From positions 67,052 through 131,051 of the forward strand of contig KV425573.1 of assembly GCA_001632425.1 (NCBI GenBank): 64,000 bases of DNA, in the 5' to 3' direction. Both the position numbers and the translations under genes were made by a program. The stretch comes from Neolentinus lepideus HHB14362 ss-1 (lineage: Eukaryota; Basidiomycota; Agaricomycetes; Gloeophyllales; Gloeophyllaceae). Every line of letters starts with the position of its first letter. Position 1 is the first letter of the stretch. This document shows, in pieces, positions 1-11,478 of this stretch. Under the pieces are notes generated by a model. That model was not told the DNA's origin, made no database searches, and was given only the letters and a program-made list of their open reading frames with translations.

Positions 1-102
1 GAACTGCCACTCCTATCTGCAGCCGATGGCGCGCCCGCAACCCACTGTTGGGAGGCAATTGAAGACGTCAACGAGGGGTGGGTGTCCCTCCTCGTGCCAT
101 AA
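1..102 (+). CDS. 3' end of an unknown gene, cut by the window edge
   Basis: Frame 1 is open from the first base to a TAA at 100-102 and reads as an ordinary mixed-composition C-terminus of 33 residues ending WVSLLVP. I do not recognise it. It may be the last exon of a gene entering from the left; the open stretch is short enough to be chance. Confidence 0.3.
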   Translation, partial: ELPLLSAADGAPATHCWEAIEDVNEGWVSLLVP

Positions 103-791
103 ACTTTCCTGCTAGCTTCTGTCCGTTATGTGATATGATATATTGAATGCTTTCTGTAGGTATGTCCGTTGTCGATGTAAAGCACCCAACCACACGGAAT
201 CGGAGAAATGTCTACTGCAGGCATCTTACGCCGCACCACAAGCTGCGATACGACGAGCACGGAAAATGTTCCGTGTCGCGGTGTCGAGCGTCACTGCAAA
301 CGGGTTTTACGCGCGCAGCACGTCGTCCAATTACTGATACCTCGTCACCCACTCCTATATGTCTTCCATAAATCCACATTTGTGCCAGGCCGACCTCATG
401 ATAACGAAAGTAATTAACTTGGCTGATGCCCAGCATCACATGGTGGCTGCAGGGCCAATTGTCTCCACCCAACACACTAGAATTCATCAAAGCGAGCGGA
501 TATGGCTTGCCTAATCCAGCCGTGCTTCCCCCACTGACCTTCAGATAATGATTGCCAGAAGTGCGCCGAGAAGCATGAGAAGGCTTCGTCTGCCCCGCGC
601 ATCTGATCCATATGCCGCACAGGCGATTGGGCAGCGATTATGTATGTTGGGCCGATCCATGGCCGGTATACGTAGTACAAAATACAAGTCCCTCCTGCTT
701 ACTATACACGCAAAAATACAATAAAAAGCCGCCAACGCGATCGAGGCAACGACGAATCGAGCACCCCAACTCCTACCGCACGAACGTGAAA
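103..791. other. Intergenic stretch, nothing recognised
   Basis: Between the possible gene end at 102 and the SPT20 stop. Only short unconvincing open frames on both strands; presumably the 3' flanks of two convergent genes. Confidence 0.4.
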
Positions 792-2930
792 CTATGTCCG
801 TCCCTGCAGCCCCTTGACCTGCCCCGCGTTTACGTTCCCCTGCTGGTGCTGCTGCCCATTCACCACGCCCGGCGGCATGCCGCGCCCCATAGGCACGCCC
901 CAGTACCCCGGCGGCATCCGCTGGAAGTACATCCCGGGGTACTGCACCATCGGCTGGCCCTGCATCGCCGGGTGCACGTTGTACGCGCCGTTCTGCGCCG
1001 CCAGCGCGTACGGGTTCGGCTGCTGCTGGGGCGTCTTCTGCGCCTGGGGCTGCGGGGTCGCGATCTGCTGCTGCACCCGCGGGCTCTGCTGGGCCTGGGC
1101 GGGNNNNNNNNNNNNNNNNNNNNNNNNNNNNNNNNNNNNNNNNNNNNNNNNNNNNNNNNNNNNNNNNNNNNNNNNNNNNNNNNNNNNNNNNNNNNNNNNN
1201 NNNNNNNNNNNNNNNNNNNNNNNNNNNNNNNNNNNNNNNNNNNNNNNNNNNNNNNNNNNNNNNNNNNNNNNNNNNNNNNNNNNNNNNNNNNNNNNNNNNN
1301 NNNNNNNNNNNNNNNNNNNNNNNNNNNNNNNNNNNNNNNNNNNNNNNNNNNNNNNNNNNNNNNNNNNNNNNNNNNNNNNNNNNNNNNNNNNNNNNNNNNN
1401 NNNNNNNNNNNNNNNNNNNNNNNNNNNNNNNNNNNNNNNNNNNNNNNNNNNNNNNNNNNNNNNNNNNNNNNNNNNNNNNNNNNNNNNNNNNNNNNNNNNN
1501 NNNNNNNNNNNNNNNNNNNNNNNNNNNNNNNNNNNNNNNNNNNNNNNNNNNNNNNNNNNNNNNNNNNNNNNNNNNNNNNNNNNNNNNNNNNNNNNNNNNN
1601 NNNNNNNNNNNNNNNNNNNNNNNNNNNNNNNNNNNNNNNNNNNNNNNNNNNNNNNNNNNNNNNNNNNNNNNNNNNNNNNNNNNNNNNNNNNNNNNNNNNN
1701 NNNNNNNNNNNNNNNNNNNNNNNNNNNNNNNNNNNNNNNNNNNNNNNNNNNNNNNNNNNNNNNNNNNNNNNNNNNNNNNNNNNNNNNNNNNNNNNNNNNN
1801 NNNNNNNNNNNNNNNNNNNNNNNNNNNNNNNNNNNNNNGGGCAGGGGGGTTGGGGTGGGCGGTAGCTGGTTGGATGGGATGGTGTGTACTTGACGGAGCG
1901 GGGCCGGGGTTTACATACGGGTTTGATGGCGGGGTGGAGCCTGATTGCGCCTGGCCTTGAGCTGGCTGAGCTGCTTTTGCGGCGCTGGCGGCTTCCTTGT
2001 TGGTTTTGGCCTGCGCCAAGATGTCTAGTATTCGATAGCTATTTGATCACCACGTCAGAATTGTTACAGTACAAGTTTGAAGAGTGTAGAAAGAACGCAC
2101 GTTGGCGTGATGGGTGGCCGGTGGAGCTTGGGGTTCATGTATTGCGAGAGGCGGATCTTGCGGGCGACCTCGAGCTGGTGCTCCTCGGGTTCAGAGACCA
2201 CAGCCTTACGCTTGAGCGACTTGGGGGCGGGTGGGGTGGATACCTTGATGATACTATTGACCGCGCGGACGAGATGCGGGTCGGGGTCCAGGCATAATGG
2301 AGAGGTGGTGGCGAGCTGATGGCTACGTTGAAACATACATATGTGGCATAAAATATGGGTGTCACGTACCAGCAGGCTCGCCTCTACCTGTAACGCATCC
2401 TCGTCTGTCCATTTGTTCCCCGTCTTTTGATTGAGGAGGCAGATATCAGCCCAGAGCGATTCGGTGGTCGGGTGTAGCACGACGCGAGTGCGTTCGGGCG
2501 GCCTGTCCGTTTCGACCTTTGCGTCCTTATCCTTTGAGCTCTTCGCGTGTGGATGTGGACGGTGGTCGAAGAGCTCGACGATCAGGCAGCCTATCTCGCG
2601 CGTAAACACAGGAGTCTGCGCCACATCGTATCGCGGACGTACCATCGTAGAACGGGACCCGCGATGCGTCAAACAGCTCGAGAAAGTCGGGCGGTATGCG
2701 CTGCTGCCGTATATCATCTAACAAGGACTAGAGGGGTGTGGCATCAGCGAGAGGAGGTGTGGCGGCGGGTGGCATGGACGGACCGCGACGGGGTTGTTGT
2801 AGAGGAACTTGGAGCCCTTGTTGAGTGTCCAGTGGTCGACGTAGAGTTCGATGGTGAAGGAGGCGGGCGAGGTGTCGGTCTTTGCGAGGAGGTCGGCGAC
2901 GGAACGCGTCAAGTTGTATCCTGCCGCCAT
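792..2930 (-). CDS. SPT20: Spt20-like SAGA subunit, with assembly gap
   Basis: Spt20 is a structural subunit of the SAGA histone acetyltransferase co-activator in the nucleus. Start is the ATG at 2928-2930 (MAAGYNLTRS). Five pieces splice cleanly: exon 1 carries FTIELYVDHW; next LLDDIRQQRIPPDFLELFD..VPFYDG; then a 52-nt intron at 2591-2642 joins FYDG to CLIVELFDHR, the family signature; then VVLHPTTESLWADICLLN; introns at 2316-2369 and 2039-2100 follow. The C-terminal part is Ala/Pro/Gln-rich (start AQAKTNKEAASAAKAA; end QQQIATPQPQAQKTPQQQ and QGNVNAGQVKGLQGRT, stop at 792). The 735-N gap lies inside this low-complexity part, so total length and frame across it are unknown. It ends upstream of nothing obvious; HGH1 starts 200 bp away in the opposite direction, giving a divergent pair. 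Family assignment is strong for the N-terminal half. Confidence 0.85.
1104..1838. other. Assembly gap (735 N)
   Basis: Run of N inside the low-complexity C-terminal region of the SPT20 gene. The flanks are GC-rich and repetitive on the coding strand (Gln/Pro/Ala codons), the usual cause of such gaps. Confidence 0.99.
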
Positions 2931-3130
2931 AAAGTCATATACCAATCTGTGGTAGTATACAGCAGCGGCGCTTCTGGACCCCGTACACCATTTGGGGAAG
3001 GCATCGCCCCATTTACGGTTAATTATTCAGGATATGTTTTAAATATAATATTTATTATGATAACCGATACAGTCGTGGGAAAAACATATTCATTTCTGTC
3101 TTTGGATGCAAAGTCTCCTTGCCGCTTGCC

Positions 3131-4855
3131 ATGGAGGATCAGCTACGAGAGGTCAGTCCTCGTACAACATATCGCTCGGGACTCGGAATCGATGCATGCC
3201 ATCACTAGCTTTTGCCTTTCTTGCACGACCGAAATCCCCAAGTCCGAGAAATTGCCTTGGGCAGCTTGATTGGCCATACCGCCAAGGAGTCGCCGTACCG
3301 CAAGATATTCTTGCCTAATTCTGGCTTACAGAAGACGCAAGACAACGAGGCAATTCGAGACCTGAAACTGCTATGTAGAGAGCCCACGGTGAGGGATGGT
3401 TTACTTTTCTTGGTGCATAGTCTGGACGCCTCTGCAGACAGTTGCGCATGATGCGTTCCGCGCCCTGGTCAATCTGTCGGACTCGCCACTTTTAGCGACC
3501 AGTCTCAGCGACCCGCAGTTCCTCATCTTCATTACATCTTACATCCTAGTACGTAGTCTTTCCGCTTTTCAAGACAGAATTTGATGAAGAGCTTTTAGAA
3601 CCCGCAAGCAGTCCTTGCCGATCTAGCCGCCATGCTCCTGTCCAACCTTTCCGCTTCTTCCGGCGTAGCGTCGAAACTGCTAGACCTAAAAATCTCAGTG
3701 ATAGCGAACTACCCTATGCCAGGGGCGTACTACGCTACCCAGTCGCGGTGCGGATCATGTCCGGCCCCCGAACCTTACCCAACGGGCAAGAATAGGGACG
3801 TCTTAGCTTTGCCCTTGCTACTAGAGGCGTTCGTGCTCAGTGCGAAACTCCAAACGGAAGCAAAGACGACATCGGGCGGCGCCAAGGCGCCAGAAGGGAG
3901 TCAGCTGCATTTCCTCGGGAGCGTTTTCGCCAATATCTCAATGGTATGTCACCGAATCACCTAGTCTCGTGTTATCAACTGAGCTCTCATGGCATGTTCG
4001 TTCGTCGCGCACTAGTCTCCTTCCGGGCGCATGTTCTTCCTGACGCCTCGGCCGAAAGATGCCATGGGCACTAGCGGTGATTTGGAGTACCCGCTAGCAA
4101 AGCTGCTGGTGTTCACGGAGCATCCGGATACGATCCGAAGGGGGGGCGTGGCCTCGACGATCAAGTGCGCTACTATCGATTGGTTTGATGTTGAGCGACC
4201 GTCAGTTGCGTGCTTACCGCGAGTTGTTTGCGAACAGGAACTGCGCGTTCCACGCGGCGGGCCACCAAGCTATGCTCGTGCCCGAGTCGGAAACGGCGAG
4301 CGTGCCGCCGTCGACGGTGGACGCGCCGGGCATGGACGCGTTGCCGTACATCCTCCTCCCCCTGGCGGGGCCTGAGGAGTTCGATCTGGAGGTGCGTTAG
4401 AGCTGTTGATACGTACCGGTGATGCTGACGATGCCGGGACGCAGGACCAAGAGAAACTGCCTCCGTCGCTGCAGCTTCTGCCCCCGACGAAAAAGCGCGA
4501 AACGGATCCTGTGTTGCGGTTGACGCACGTCGAGACGCTCCTGCTCCTGTGCACGACGAGGTGGGGCCGCGATTATCTTCGTGGGCATGGCGTTTATGAG
4601 ATCGTGCGGGCGATGCACTTGGTCGAGACTGTCGACAAGGTGCGTTTCGTGGTCCTGTTGGTGTCGGTGCGGCGGCTGATGTGTGGTTTACAGGTGGCGG
4701 AGCATGTGGAGAGACTGGTGCTGCTGGTGAAGAGCCCGGAGGGGCCGGAGACGGAGAGGGATGGGGATATTTTGGAGCTAGATAACGAAGTCGAAGAGAG
4801 TACAGGTAATAAGGCGAGAGAGGACGACGAGGACAGCAGAATTGAAGAGGTATAA
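3131..4855 (+). CDS. HGH1: Hgh1-like eEF2 folding co-chaperone (DUF383/DUF384)
   Basis: Hgh1 is an armadillo-like cytosolic protein that helps fold elongation factor eEF2. ATG at 3131 gives MEDQLRE; a 57-nt intron (3152-3208) joins it to LLPFLHDRNPQVREIALGSL, the family opening. Further exons give AHDAFRALVNLSDSPLLATS, ADLAAMLLSNLSASS, LEAFVLSAKLQTEAK..LHFLGSVFANIS, EYPLAKLLVFTEHPDTIRRG and, near the end, the DUF384 signature VLRLTHVETLLLLCTTRWGR followed by DYLRGHGVYEIVRAMHLVE and AEHVERLVLLVKS. It ends in an acidic tail (EDDEDSRIEEV, TAA at 4853-4855). Six or more short introns. All family blocks are present in order, so the gene looks intact. Confidence 0.9.
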
Positions 4856-6294
4856 ATTGCTTTGACCAGTCTAAGGGTGATATTCCTGCTCGACTGTGGA
4901 TGGCCCTACCTGGTGAGTGTATTCGTTCATGGGTTGCGTCGCGAAGGCGGAAGATGATTATGGCGAGAACAATGAACTGCGGAGGAACACACCTAGACCC
5001 AGGAGTCAAGGCACCAAGTCGTTGCAACCCGCCAGGTGAGCGTATTCATTCAACCCGCCTCGAAAGGCTTCTTTCGTTTATTCGCTCTCGATTCAGCGGC
5101 TAATGGAGGTCCGGCTATGAAGAAAGCGGAAGGCGAGAGTCGAACCGCTATGGGAGCAACTTGATTCCTTCCTTGGGACAGTCCTCTTTTATGGGCGTTA
5201 GCATGCACCCCGTCCTGCTAGGTGAGTGAACTAAGGTATCCCGCGAAGGTTGAGATGTCACTTTCGAGCATACCTAGCCTGCCAGTGGCAACCATGGTTA
5301 CGTGTACACTCTGCTGAAATCATCAGTTTGGCATCAAGTGATCGTCTCTATCACTTGCAAAGATAGGCCTTGCGACACTTCGGGAGTCCGACTCTGAGGA
5401 CCTGCAATATGTTGATCAATATGTATTCCCTCGGCCCAAAATATTATCTTTTACCGCATTTCGGCATTTTCACCAACGTTTCGCGTCATACAAGAGCCTG
5501 CAACCCCCGCTGTGCGAGGACACCAATCTACGGCACCGAAGGTTGAGATGTCGATTTCGTAAACACGTTTACGCCCTTGTAGTGCGTTCGATTCTTTCAT
5601 ACCGGGAATTCACAAAAGCACATGTTTCGAAGCTGGACTTCATCAGTCTGGTAACAGGCCTAGGTGATCATCTCAAGAGAACCTCGAAGGGCCTTATAAT
5701 ACACTGGTCACCAATCTACAACACCTTCCTAATTTGGCAAGTTAGCCGACGGAACTCCAATACCCCAGAAGACGTCATCATGCAACGGTACCGCGTCTTT
5801 GCGCGCGATGCTATCCTTGGAACGCGGTGGCTCCCTCGTTTCCAGGACGGCGTCTTCTAGACCGAAGAGCCGTAAGTATTGCTGGGGCATAATACATTTC
5901 GACCGACGCCAATCATTCCCTCCATCGCGACTGCTCCAACGTTTCTCCTCCAACACAACCCCCCGGTGCCATGCCAATTGTTCTACAGAAGGCTCCCCGT
6001 TTCACGCGGTTCGTATAAGTACGGGACGTGAATTAATCTGGCTTTCTTCAGACCGGTTTCTGGGTTTCCCTTTCCTTACCTCTACCTTTCTTTTCGCTCC
6101 ATTCTTGAAGCATCGATCTGCGATCGTACTTCGTCTGCATACGCTGAAGCTTGGGATATCAACTACTACGTCCCCTTCGTGACAGTCTTTTCGTGCAGTG
6201 CACCCCTGTTCTTTCGACAAATCGTCCGAGGTTTAGATATTCCTAGTCTTTCGTCTCTGCACCACCACTAGTTCCTTGAATTCTCATTTACACG
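4856..6294. other. 1.4-kb intergenic stretch with degenerate repeats
   Basis: No convincing gene. Related phrases recur: CCTGGTGAGTGTATTCGTTC near 4908, CCAGGTGAGCGTATTCATTC near 5033 and CTAGGTGAGTGAACTAAG near 5219. A longer degenerate duplication links about 5245-5365 and 5535-5690 (GAAGGTTGAGATGTC, CATCAGTYTGG, GTGATCRTCTC). The last 300 bp is the 5' flank of the secreted-protein gene, with a possible TATA-like TATAAGTA near 6015. Confidence 0.4.
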
Positions 6295-7575
6295 ATGTTG
6301 TTCCGCCACGCTCTCGCTCCGTTCGTACTCGCGCTTGCAGGCAGCGCTATTGCAGCACCTCTTAAGAGCTCGCAAGCGAGTGCCAGCGCAGCCGGTACTG
6401 ACACTGCTCTCGCCGTAAGTGATCATCTAGCTCTCCAGCGCGCTGATTGCTAAACTCGAGTGTCAGGGTTCCGCTTCGTCGACTGCCTTGGCAGGAGGCT
6501 CCAACTCTACTAGCTCGGATACGGGCTTGGGTGGCGCAGGCTCTGCTGCTAGCTCTGCTGTGAGACTTGCTTCTCGTACCCTGTCCTAACGCGGGATCTC
6601 ACTCGTCTTGTTAGGCCCTCGGATCCGCCACCGCCTCCGCTGTGGGTGGATTCACGACTGGCTTATCGGACGCGGGTGCCGGCTCAGCGGACGCCACCGC
6701 CTCTGCTGCTGCAGCTGGTGCGACCGCGACGGACGCCCTTGGCTCCGGTTCCAACTCTGTTCGTACCTCACATTCGCTCAAAAATGTTATCAAAGTTGAC
6801 GTTTGCATCATTTAGACTGACGCTGCTGGGGCTGGGGCCGCGGGTGCGGCTGCGGCTGCGCAGACCGTCACTGTCACTGTTACTGCTGACGCTGCTGGTG
6901 CTACTGGCGCTGCTGGCAATGGCACGGCTGGTGCGGGCAAGAAGGCCAAGGGTGGTGCGGCTGGCAAGGCTGGTGCCGCCGCCAAAGCTGCCAAGAAGAA
7001 GGCTAAGGCGGCAAAGGGCGCTAACAACGCTACCGCTACTGACGCTGCTGGTGCCGCCGCTACTGCTGCAGTGACTGACTCTGCTGCTCTGGGCAGTGCG
7101 ACTGACTCCGCTGCCCTTGGCGGTGTTGCCGCTACCGACTCTGCTGCACTGGGTGGTGCTGCCGCTACCGATTCCGCTGCATTGGGCAGCGCTACTGACT
7201 CTGCTGCCCTCGGCGGTGCTACCGACTCTGCCGCCTTAGGCGGTGCTGGTGCAGCGACGGCGAGTGCTGCCTCTGCCACCGCGACCGTCGCCTCGTCGAA
7301 GGGCAAGGGTTCGGGTGCTTCGAGCAGTAGCTCAGGTGCTTTGGGCAGTAGCGCGGGTGCTTCAAGCCAGGGCTCAGGTGCTTCGGCCCAAGGTTCAGGT
7401 GCTTCGGCCCAGGGCTCAGGTGCTCAGGGCCAAGGAGCTGCGGGCGAAGTGGCTTTGCTCGAGAAGCTGATCGGCTTGAAGAGGTTCGTTTTCATTTTGA
7501 TTTGGAGATGAAGTGTGAGATACTGACAGTGACATGTCCAGACGCTCGGAACGCCTCAACCGCATGGTGATGTAA
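6295..7575 (+). CDS. Secreted Ala/Gly/Ser-rich repeat protein
   Basis: A five-exon gene of 352 residues: exons 6295-6414, 6467-6559, 6615-6758, 6816-7483 and 7542-7575. The start gives a classical signal peptide (MLFRHALAPFVLALAGSAIA, likely cleaved after a small-residue AxA motif). The rest is low-complexity: Ala/Gly/Ser/Thr with dispersed NGT/NST-type N-glycosylation sequons, a Lys-rich patch (KKAKGGAAGKAGAAAKAAKK), six copies of TDSAALG(G/S) between about 7073 and 7245, then four GSGAS(A/S)Q-like repeats up to 7430. A short charged C-terminus (LLEKLIGLKRRSERLNRMVM) breaks the pattern. No enzyme domain is visible. I infer an extracellular or cell-wall structural protein, or a repeat effector; no transmembrane segment or obvious GPI signal is seen. 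Confidence 0.75.
7073..7430 (+). repeat. In-gene tandem peptide repeats
   Basis: Six imperfect copies of TDSAALG(G/S)(A/V) with variable Ala linkers (about 7073-7245), then GSGAS(S/A)Q repeats (about 7310-7430). DNA copies are diverged at third positions, so the array is not recent slippage only. Confidence 0.8.
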
Positions 7576-7792
7576 ATGAGGAGAGGTTGCTTAATGAGAT
7601 GGACTACGGACTACACTGCATCTAGGACGTTTATCGTAGTACTGCTGGACTGTCAGGGCTTTCATGTATACTTCTGTCGTACATAGCGTTGCGTACGTGA
7701 TGCTAGCGTTGCAGATAACTTTTGTGTGTGCGCGTGAATCGTCTGGGTATTGGGAGATTTGATGAGAGATCCGGTGAGGTGGCTATGCTGTC

Positions 7793-7798
7793 CACGTG
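7793..7798. promoter_or_regulatory. CACGTG E-box upstream of ADE17
   Basis: A palindromic CACGTG sits 76 bp upstream of the ADE17 start codon. Such boxes bind fungal bHLH factors (Pho4/Cbf1 type). Position is suggestive; a single 6-mer is weak evidence. Confidence 0.3.
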
Positions 7799-7873
7799 GT
7801 GATAAAAATTCGTTTCTAATTGAGGAACCTGTCCGATAGCGTTCGGTCCCTAGTCTTTGCCTCGCATTGCACG

Positions 7874-10059
7874 ATGTCGCAACCGATTGGTATGTTCTTG
7901 CTATGTAGAGTTATACGTACCCGGCGTTGACGGAAAAATATACAGCTCTGCTCTCTGTGTACGATAAAACCGGACTCCTCGAGTTCGCGAAAGAGCTAGA
8001 GACATCGGGCGTACGTCTTTTGGGGTCTGGTGGTACCGCAAAGAAAATCAGAGATGCTGGAATTGCGATCCAGTACGTGCTCCAGTCTATGCTTTGTCTG
8101 GCATGTTACTTGACCGCCGTCTGGCAGAGATGTCTCTGATATCACCAAGGCACCGGAAATGCTAGGAGGCAGAGTCAAGACCCTCCATCCCGCCGTGCAC
8201 GGGGGTGGATACTAGTAAATCCAGTCATGGTAGCCACTGCTGACGAACGGCACTAGGTATCCTCGCGCGCTCGACCGCCTCGGACGCGGCCGATCTCAAG
8301 GCCCACTCCATCGCGCCCATCGCCATCGTCGTGTGCAACCTCTACCCCTTCACCGAGACCATTGCCAAGCCCGGCTGCACGCTCCCGGATGCCGTCGAGG
8401 AGATCGACATCGGCGGCGTCACGCTCCTGCGCGCGGCGGCGAAGAACCACGCGCGTGTGGCTGTCGTGTCCGACCCCGCGGACTACGCCGAGTTCGCGAA
8501 GGCGTGGAAGGAGGGACAAGGTGATGTTGGCCAGGCGCTGCGGAGCAGGCTCGCGCTGAAGGCGTTCGAGATGACGGCGCGGTATGATGAGGCGATCGGG
8601 GGGTATTTCAGGGAGCAGTATGCGTCGTCTGATTTGCCCGAGGAGAAGCTGGTGGCGCCGGTGCAGAGGATGCCGCTGCGGTATGGCGCGAACCCGCATC
8701 AAAAGCCTGCGCAGGCGTTCGTGGCTGAGGGAGAGTTGCCGTTCAAAGGTAAGGAATGTTTTGCATGCGTACAGATCCAAGCTTTCTCTTACGATAGTCT
8801 TCTGTTTCAGTGCTGTGCGGATCTCCCGGGTACATCAACCTCCTCGATGCCTTGAACTCGTCGGCACTCGTGAAAGAGCTGCAGGAAGCGCTCAGCATCC
8901 CCGCTGCTGCCTCGTTCAAGCACGTCTCGCCCGCCGGTGCAGCTGTTGGCATCACCCTCGATGCAACGGAGAAGAAAGTCTACGGGGTTGACGATCTGAA
9001 GGAGGAGCTGACCCCTGTAGCCTCTGCATACGCTCGCGCTCGCGGTGCGTATCATAGCCTCTTGATTGCATCTGATCTCTAATGCCCTCGGGGCACAGGC
9101 GCCGATCGCATGTCGTCTTTCGGCGACTTCATCGCCCTCTCGGCGCCATGCGACCTGGCCACCGCGAAGATCATTTCTCGCGAGGTCTCTGACGGCATCA
9201 TTGCACCCGGTTATTCGCCCGAGGCGTTCGATGTCCTCAGCAAAAAGAAGGGCGGCAAGTACTGTGTGCTTCAGGCGAGTGCCTCTCTTGCAGTTCATGC
9301 CCAAGCTGGCGTTGATAGATTATAGATGGACCCTGCCTACACACCACCGTCGACCGAGACAAGGCAGGTGTATGGCATCTCGCTGCGGCAAAAGAGGAAC
9401 GACGCCAAGATCGATGCGTCGCTCTTCTCTAACATCGTGACTAAAAACACACAAGTATGTCTCTAACCTTCATCCACTTGAATATGTTATTGATCGATTC
9501 TGCGCAGCTCCCTCCATCCGCCATCACCGACCTGACTGTGGCCACCCTCGCGCTAAAGTATACCCAATCCAACAGCGTCGCCTACGCGCACAACGGCGCC
9601 CTCATCGGCATCGGCGCAGGCCAGCAATCGCGTATCCACTGCACCCGTCTCGCCGGCGCCAAGGCCGACGCCTGGTGGCTGCGCCACCACCCTCGCGTCC
9701 TCGCACTCCCCTTCAAGAAGGGCGTCAAGCGTGCCGACAAGGCGAACGCGATTGACCTGTTCGTTACAGGCGAGAAACTCGAGGGAGGTGAGCGCGAGCG
9801 GTGGGAGAGCCTGTTTGAGGAGGTTCCTGCGGCGCTGAGCGAGAAGGAGCGCGAAGAGTTCGCGAGGACGCTCGAGGGCGTGGCGTGCTCGAGTGATGCG
9901 TTCTTCCCCTTCCCGGATAATGTGCACCGGGCGAGGAGGAGCGGGGTGAAGTATCTTGCGGCGCCGAGTGGGAGTGTGATGGATGAGGAGTGCGTGAAGG
10001 CGGCGGATGAGCATGGGATGGTGTTTGTGCACACGTCGTTGAGATTGTTCCACCACTAA
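7874..10059 (+). CDS. ADE17: Bifunctional AICAR transformylase / IMP cyclohydrolase
   Basis: Catalyses the last two steps of de novo IMP synthesis in the cytosol: formylation of AICAR with 10-formyl-THF, then ring closure. Exon 1 is tiny (7874-7889, MSQPI + split Ala) and joins [18 protein letters not shown]. The N-terminal cyclohydrolase (MGS-like) domain shows [33 protein letters not shown] and VCNLYPF; introns fall after the AIQ and HGG segments. The C-terminal transformylase domain shows [12 protein letters not shown], the catalytic [44 protein letters not shown] and [14 protein letters not shown]. It ends [11 protein letters not shown]. About seven exons, full family length, no lesion seen. 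It converges on the HD-domain gene with 112 bp between stops. Confidence 0.96.
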
Positions 10060-10171
10060 AAATGTATTGAGGGTGTGTTGTATGTCTAGCAGGGAATAAC
10101 ACAAAATGTACAACTCTACGGTCAATTTATCTCTGTTATGTGCTCTGCTGCGTCGAGTCAGATAATCCTGC

Positions 10172-11293
10172 CTAGGGTTTGCTACGTCCAGCCATGAGCT
10201 CATTTCCCCACTTTTGAACCTCTGGATGTCGTAGATGCGGTATGCTACTATCAAAAAAGCCCTGAAGGTCTCGAGAATGTCTCTTCTCGTATTCACGAGC
10301 TGAATAGGTAAATACGAGTCAATGTCGGTGCGCAGGAAAGACCGTGGTCACTACCTTGCAGTGCCATTTCCAAGCGGTCGAGATCTGTCGAACGCATTTC
10401 AGTCAGCTATGCAGCCGAGGTGGAAATGCGCGTACCTTTGACAAATCGGGCTTCGTCAGAGACGCCTTCTTCGTATTCCTGAAAACCCGATGCGATTAAA
10501 TGGCATGTATCGCATCTTCGACGAAAGGGCCACCAGTACCTGCCACAACGCGTAGATCCGTTGCGCCGCCGCACTGTCGTGTAGCATCTCATGGACGAAG
10601 TTGTACATAGCTTCCTGAAGGCGATTGTGTTAGCTCATCGCCACAGATGAATAAGTGATAGTCGACAGATTTACCGCTTCAAGTCTGTGTTTCTCGGCCT
10701 TGGGAATGCCTTCTCTGGGAGATATGTCTCCCACTGAGATCACTGTCGGATCGTGGTTTATACAAAGGTAAGACGGAGGACTCACCTTGTGCTTCTGCAA
10801 GATCATGAACAATAGCCATCATGACACACCTGCAAAACGGTGCGGCGTACAAGATCAGTAATCGCGAAATGTCAGGCGAGCAGCTCACCTACTTGGAAAC
10901 ATCTAGTCTCTGATCGGATGTGCACATAGCCAGGATGGCCATCCTATACATGTGGTCTGATATACTGTTCTTGTGAGAGACGTAGACCAGACGAGAGTGA
11001 AGCGAAGCACATCTCGGACCTTTCAGCGTCCGGAATCTGCATGTGAATATCATTAGAATGAAATGGTCGCAGAGATATGTGGCAAACCCCGTGATCAACC
11101 CATCCTGTTCTCTTCTGGGTCTGCAACCAGATCCTCAACAGCTGGCATAATGGAGGTATAACAATGATGTTACCTTCAATCTCTCGAGCATGTGGAAGAA
11201 TGCCACCATGTCGCTAGACGCATCTCCCGATGACTTGTAGAGTGGAGGAAACACACGCTTCGGAGCGCTGTTAGCAGAGCTATTGTGCTCCAT
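10172..11293 (-). CDS. HD-domain 5'-deoxynucleotidase (HDDC2/YGL101W-like)
   Basis: Homologues hydrolyse deoxynucleoside 5'-monophosphates with a divalent metal. ATG at 11291-11293 (MEHNSSANSAPKRVF). Small exons give MVAFFHMLERLK, TQKRTGWVDHG, SDHMYRMAILAM (first metal His), MMAIVHDLAEAQ (HD metal pair), VGDISPREGIPKAEKHRLEA (the family's GDI..P..G..K.EKH block), then the exit helices with EYEEGVSDEARFVK, and a last exon REYEKRHSRDLQGFFDS.. to ELMAGRSKP, TAG at 10172-10174. About seven exons; internal junctions were set by frame and could be off by a codon. It is divergent from the flavin reductase gene across 185 bp, which has a CCAAT at 11456. Confidence 0.85.
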
Positions 11294-11478
11294 TTCCTTC
11301 ACTGACGGTAAGAATAGAAGAGGGATATTAACGGTTCCGTATTCACTGGTAGCACATACGCCGAAATCTAAGATCGACCGGAAGGGTTGTTGACAGTTGT
11401 TGTCCAAAGGCTTTGAATTCTAACAAACCCAAACAACGCCTCCTCAGCTGTTCAACCAATCAACGCTTTCTTTCTCCC

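Noticed and set aside
541..2019. Long frames running through the N gap on both strands
   Set aside because: Open only because N translates as X. Real SPT20 parts use other frames on each side.
2547..3269. 240-codon plus-strand frame over the SPT20 N-terminus
   Set aside because: Antisense shadow; the minus strand carries the Spt20 signature and consistent introns.
5140..5160. B-box-like GGTTCGACTC on the minus strand
   Set aside because: The T-arm does not pair and no A-box is found upstream.
6812..7306. 164-codon Ala-rich open frame on the minus strand
   Set aside because: Mirror of GCN/GGN codons of the secreted repeat protein; the plus strand has signal peptide, introns and repeats.
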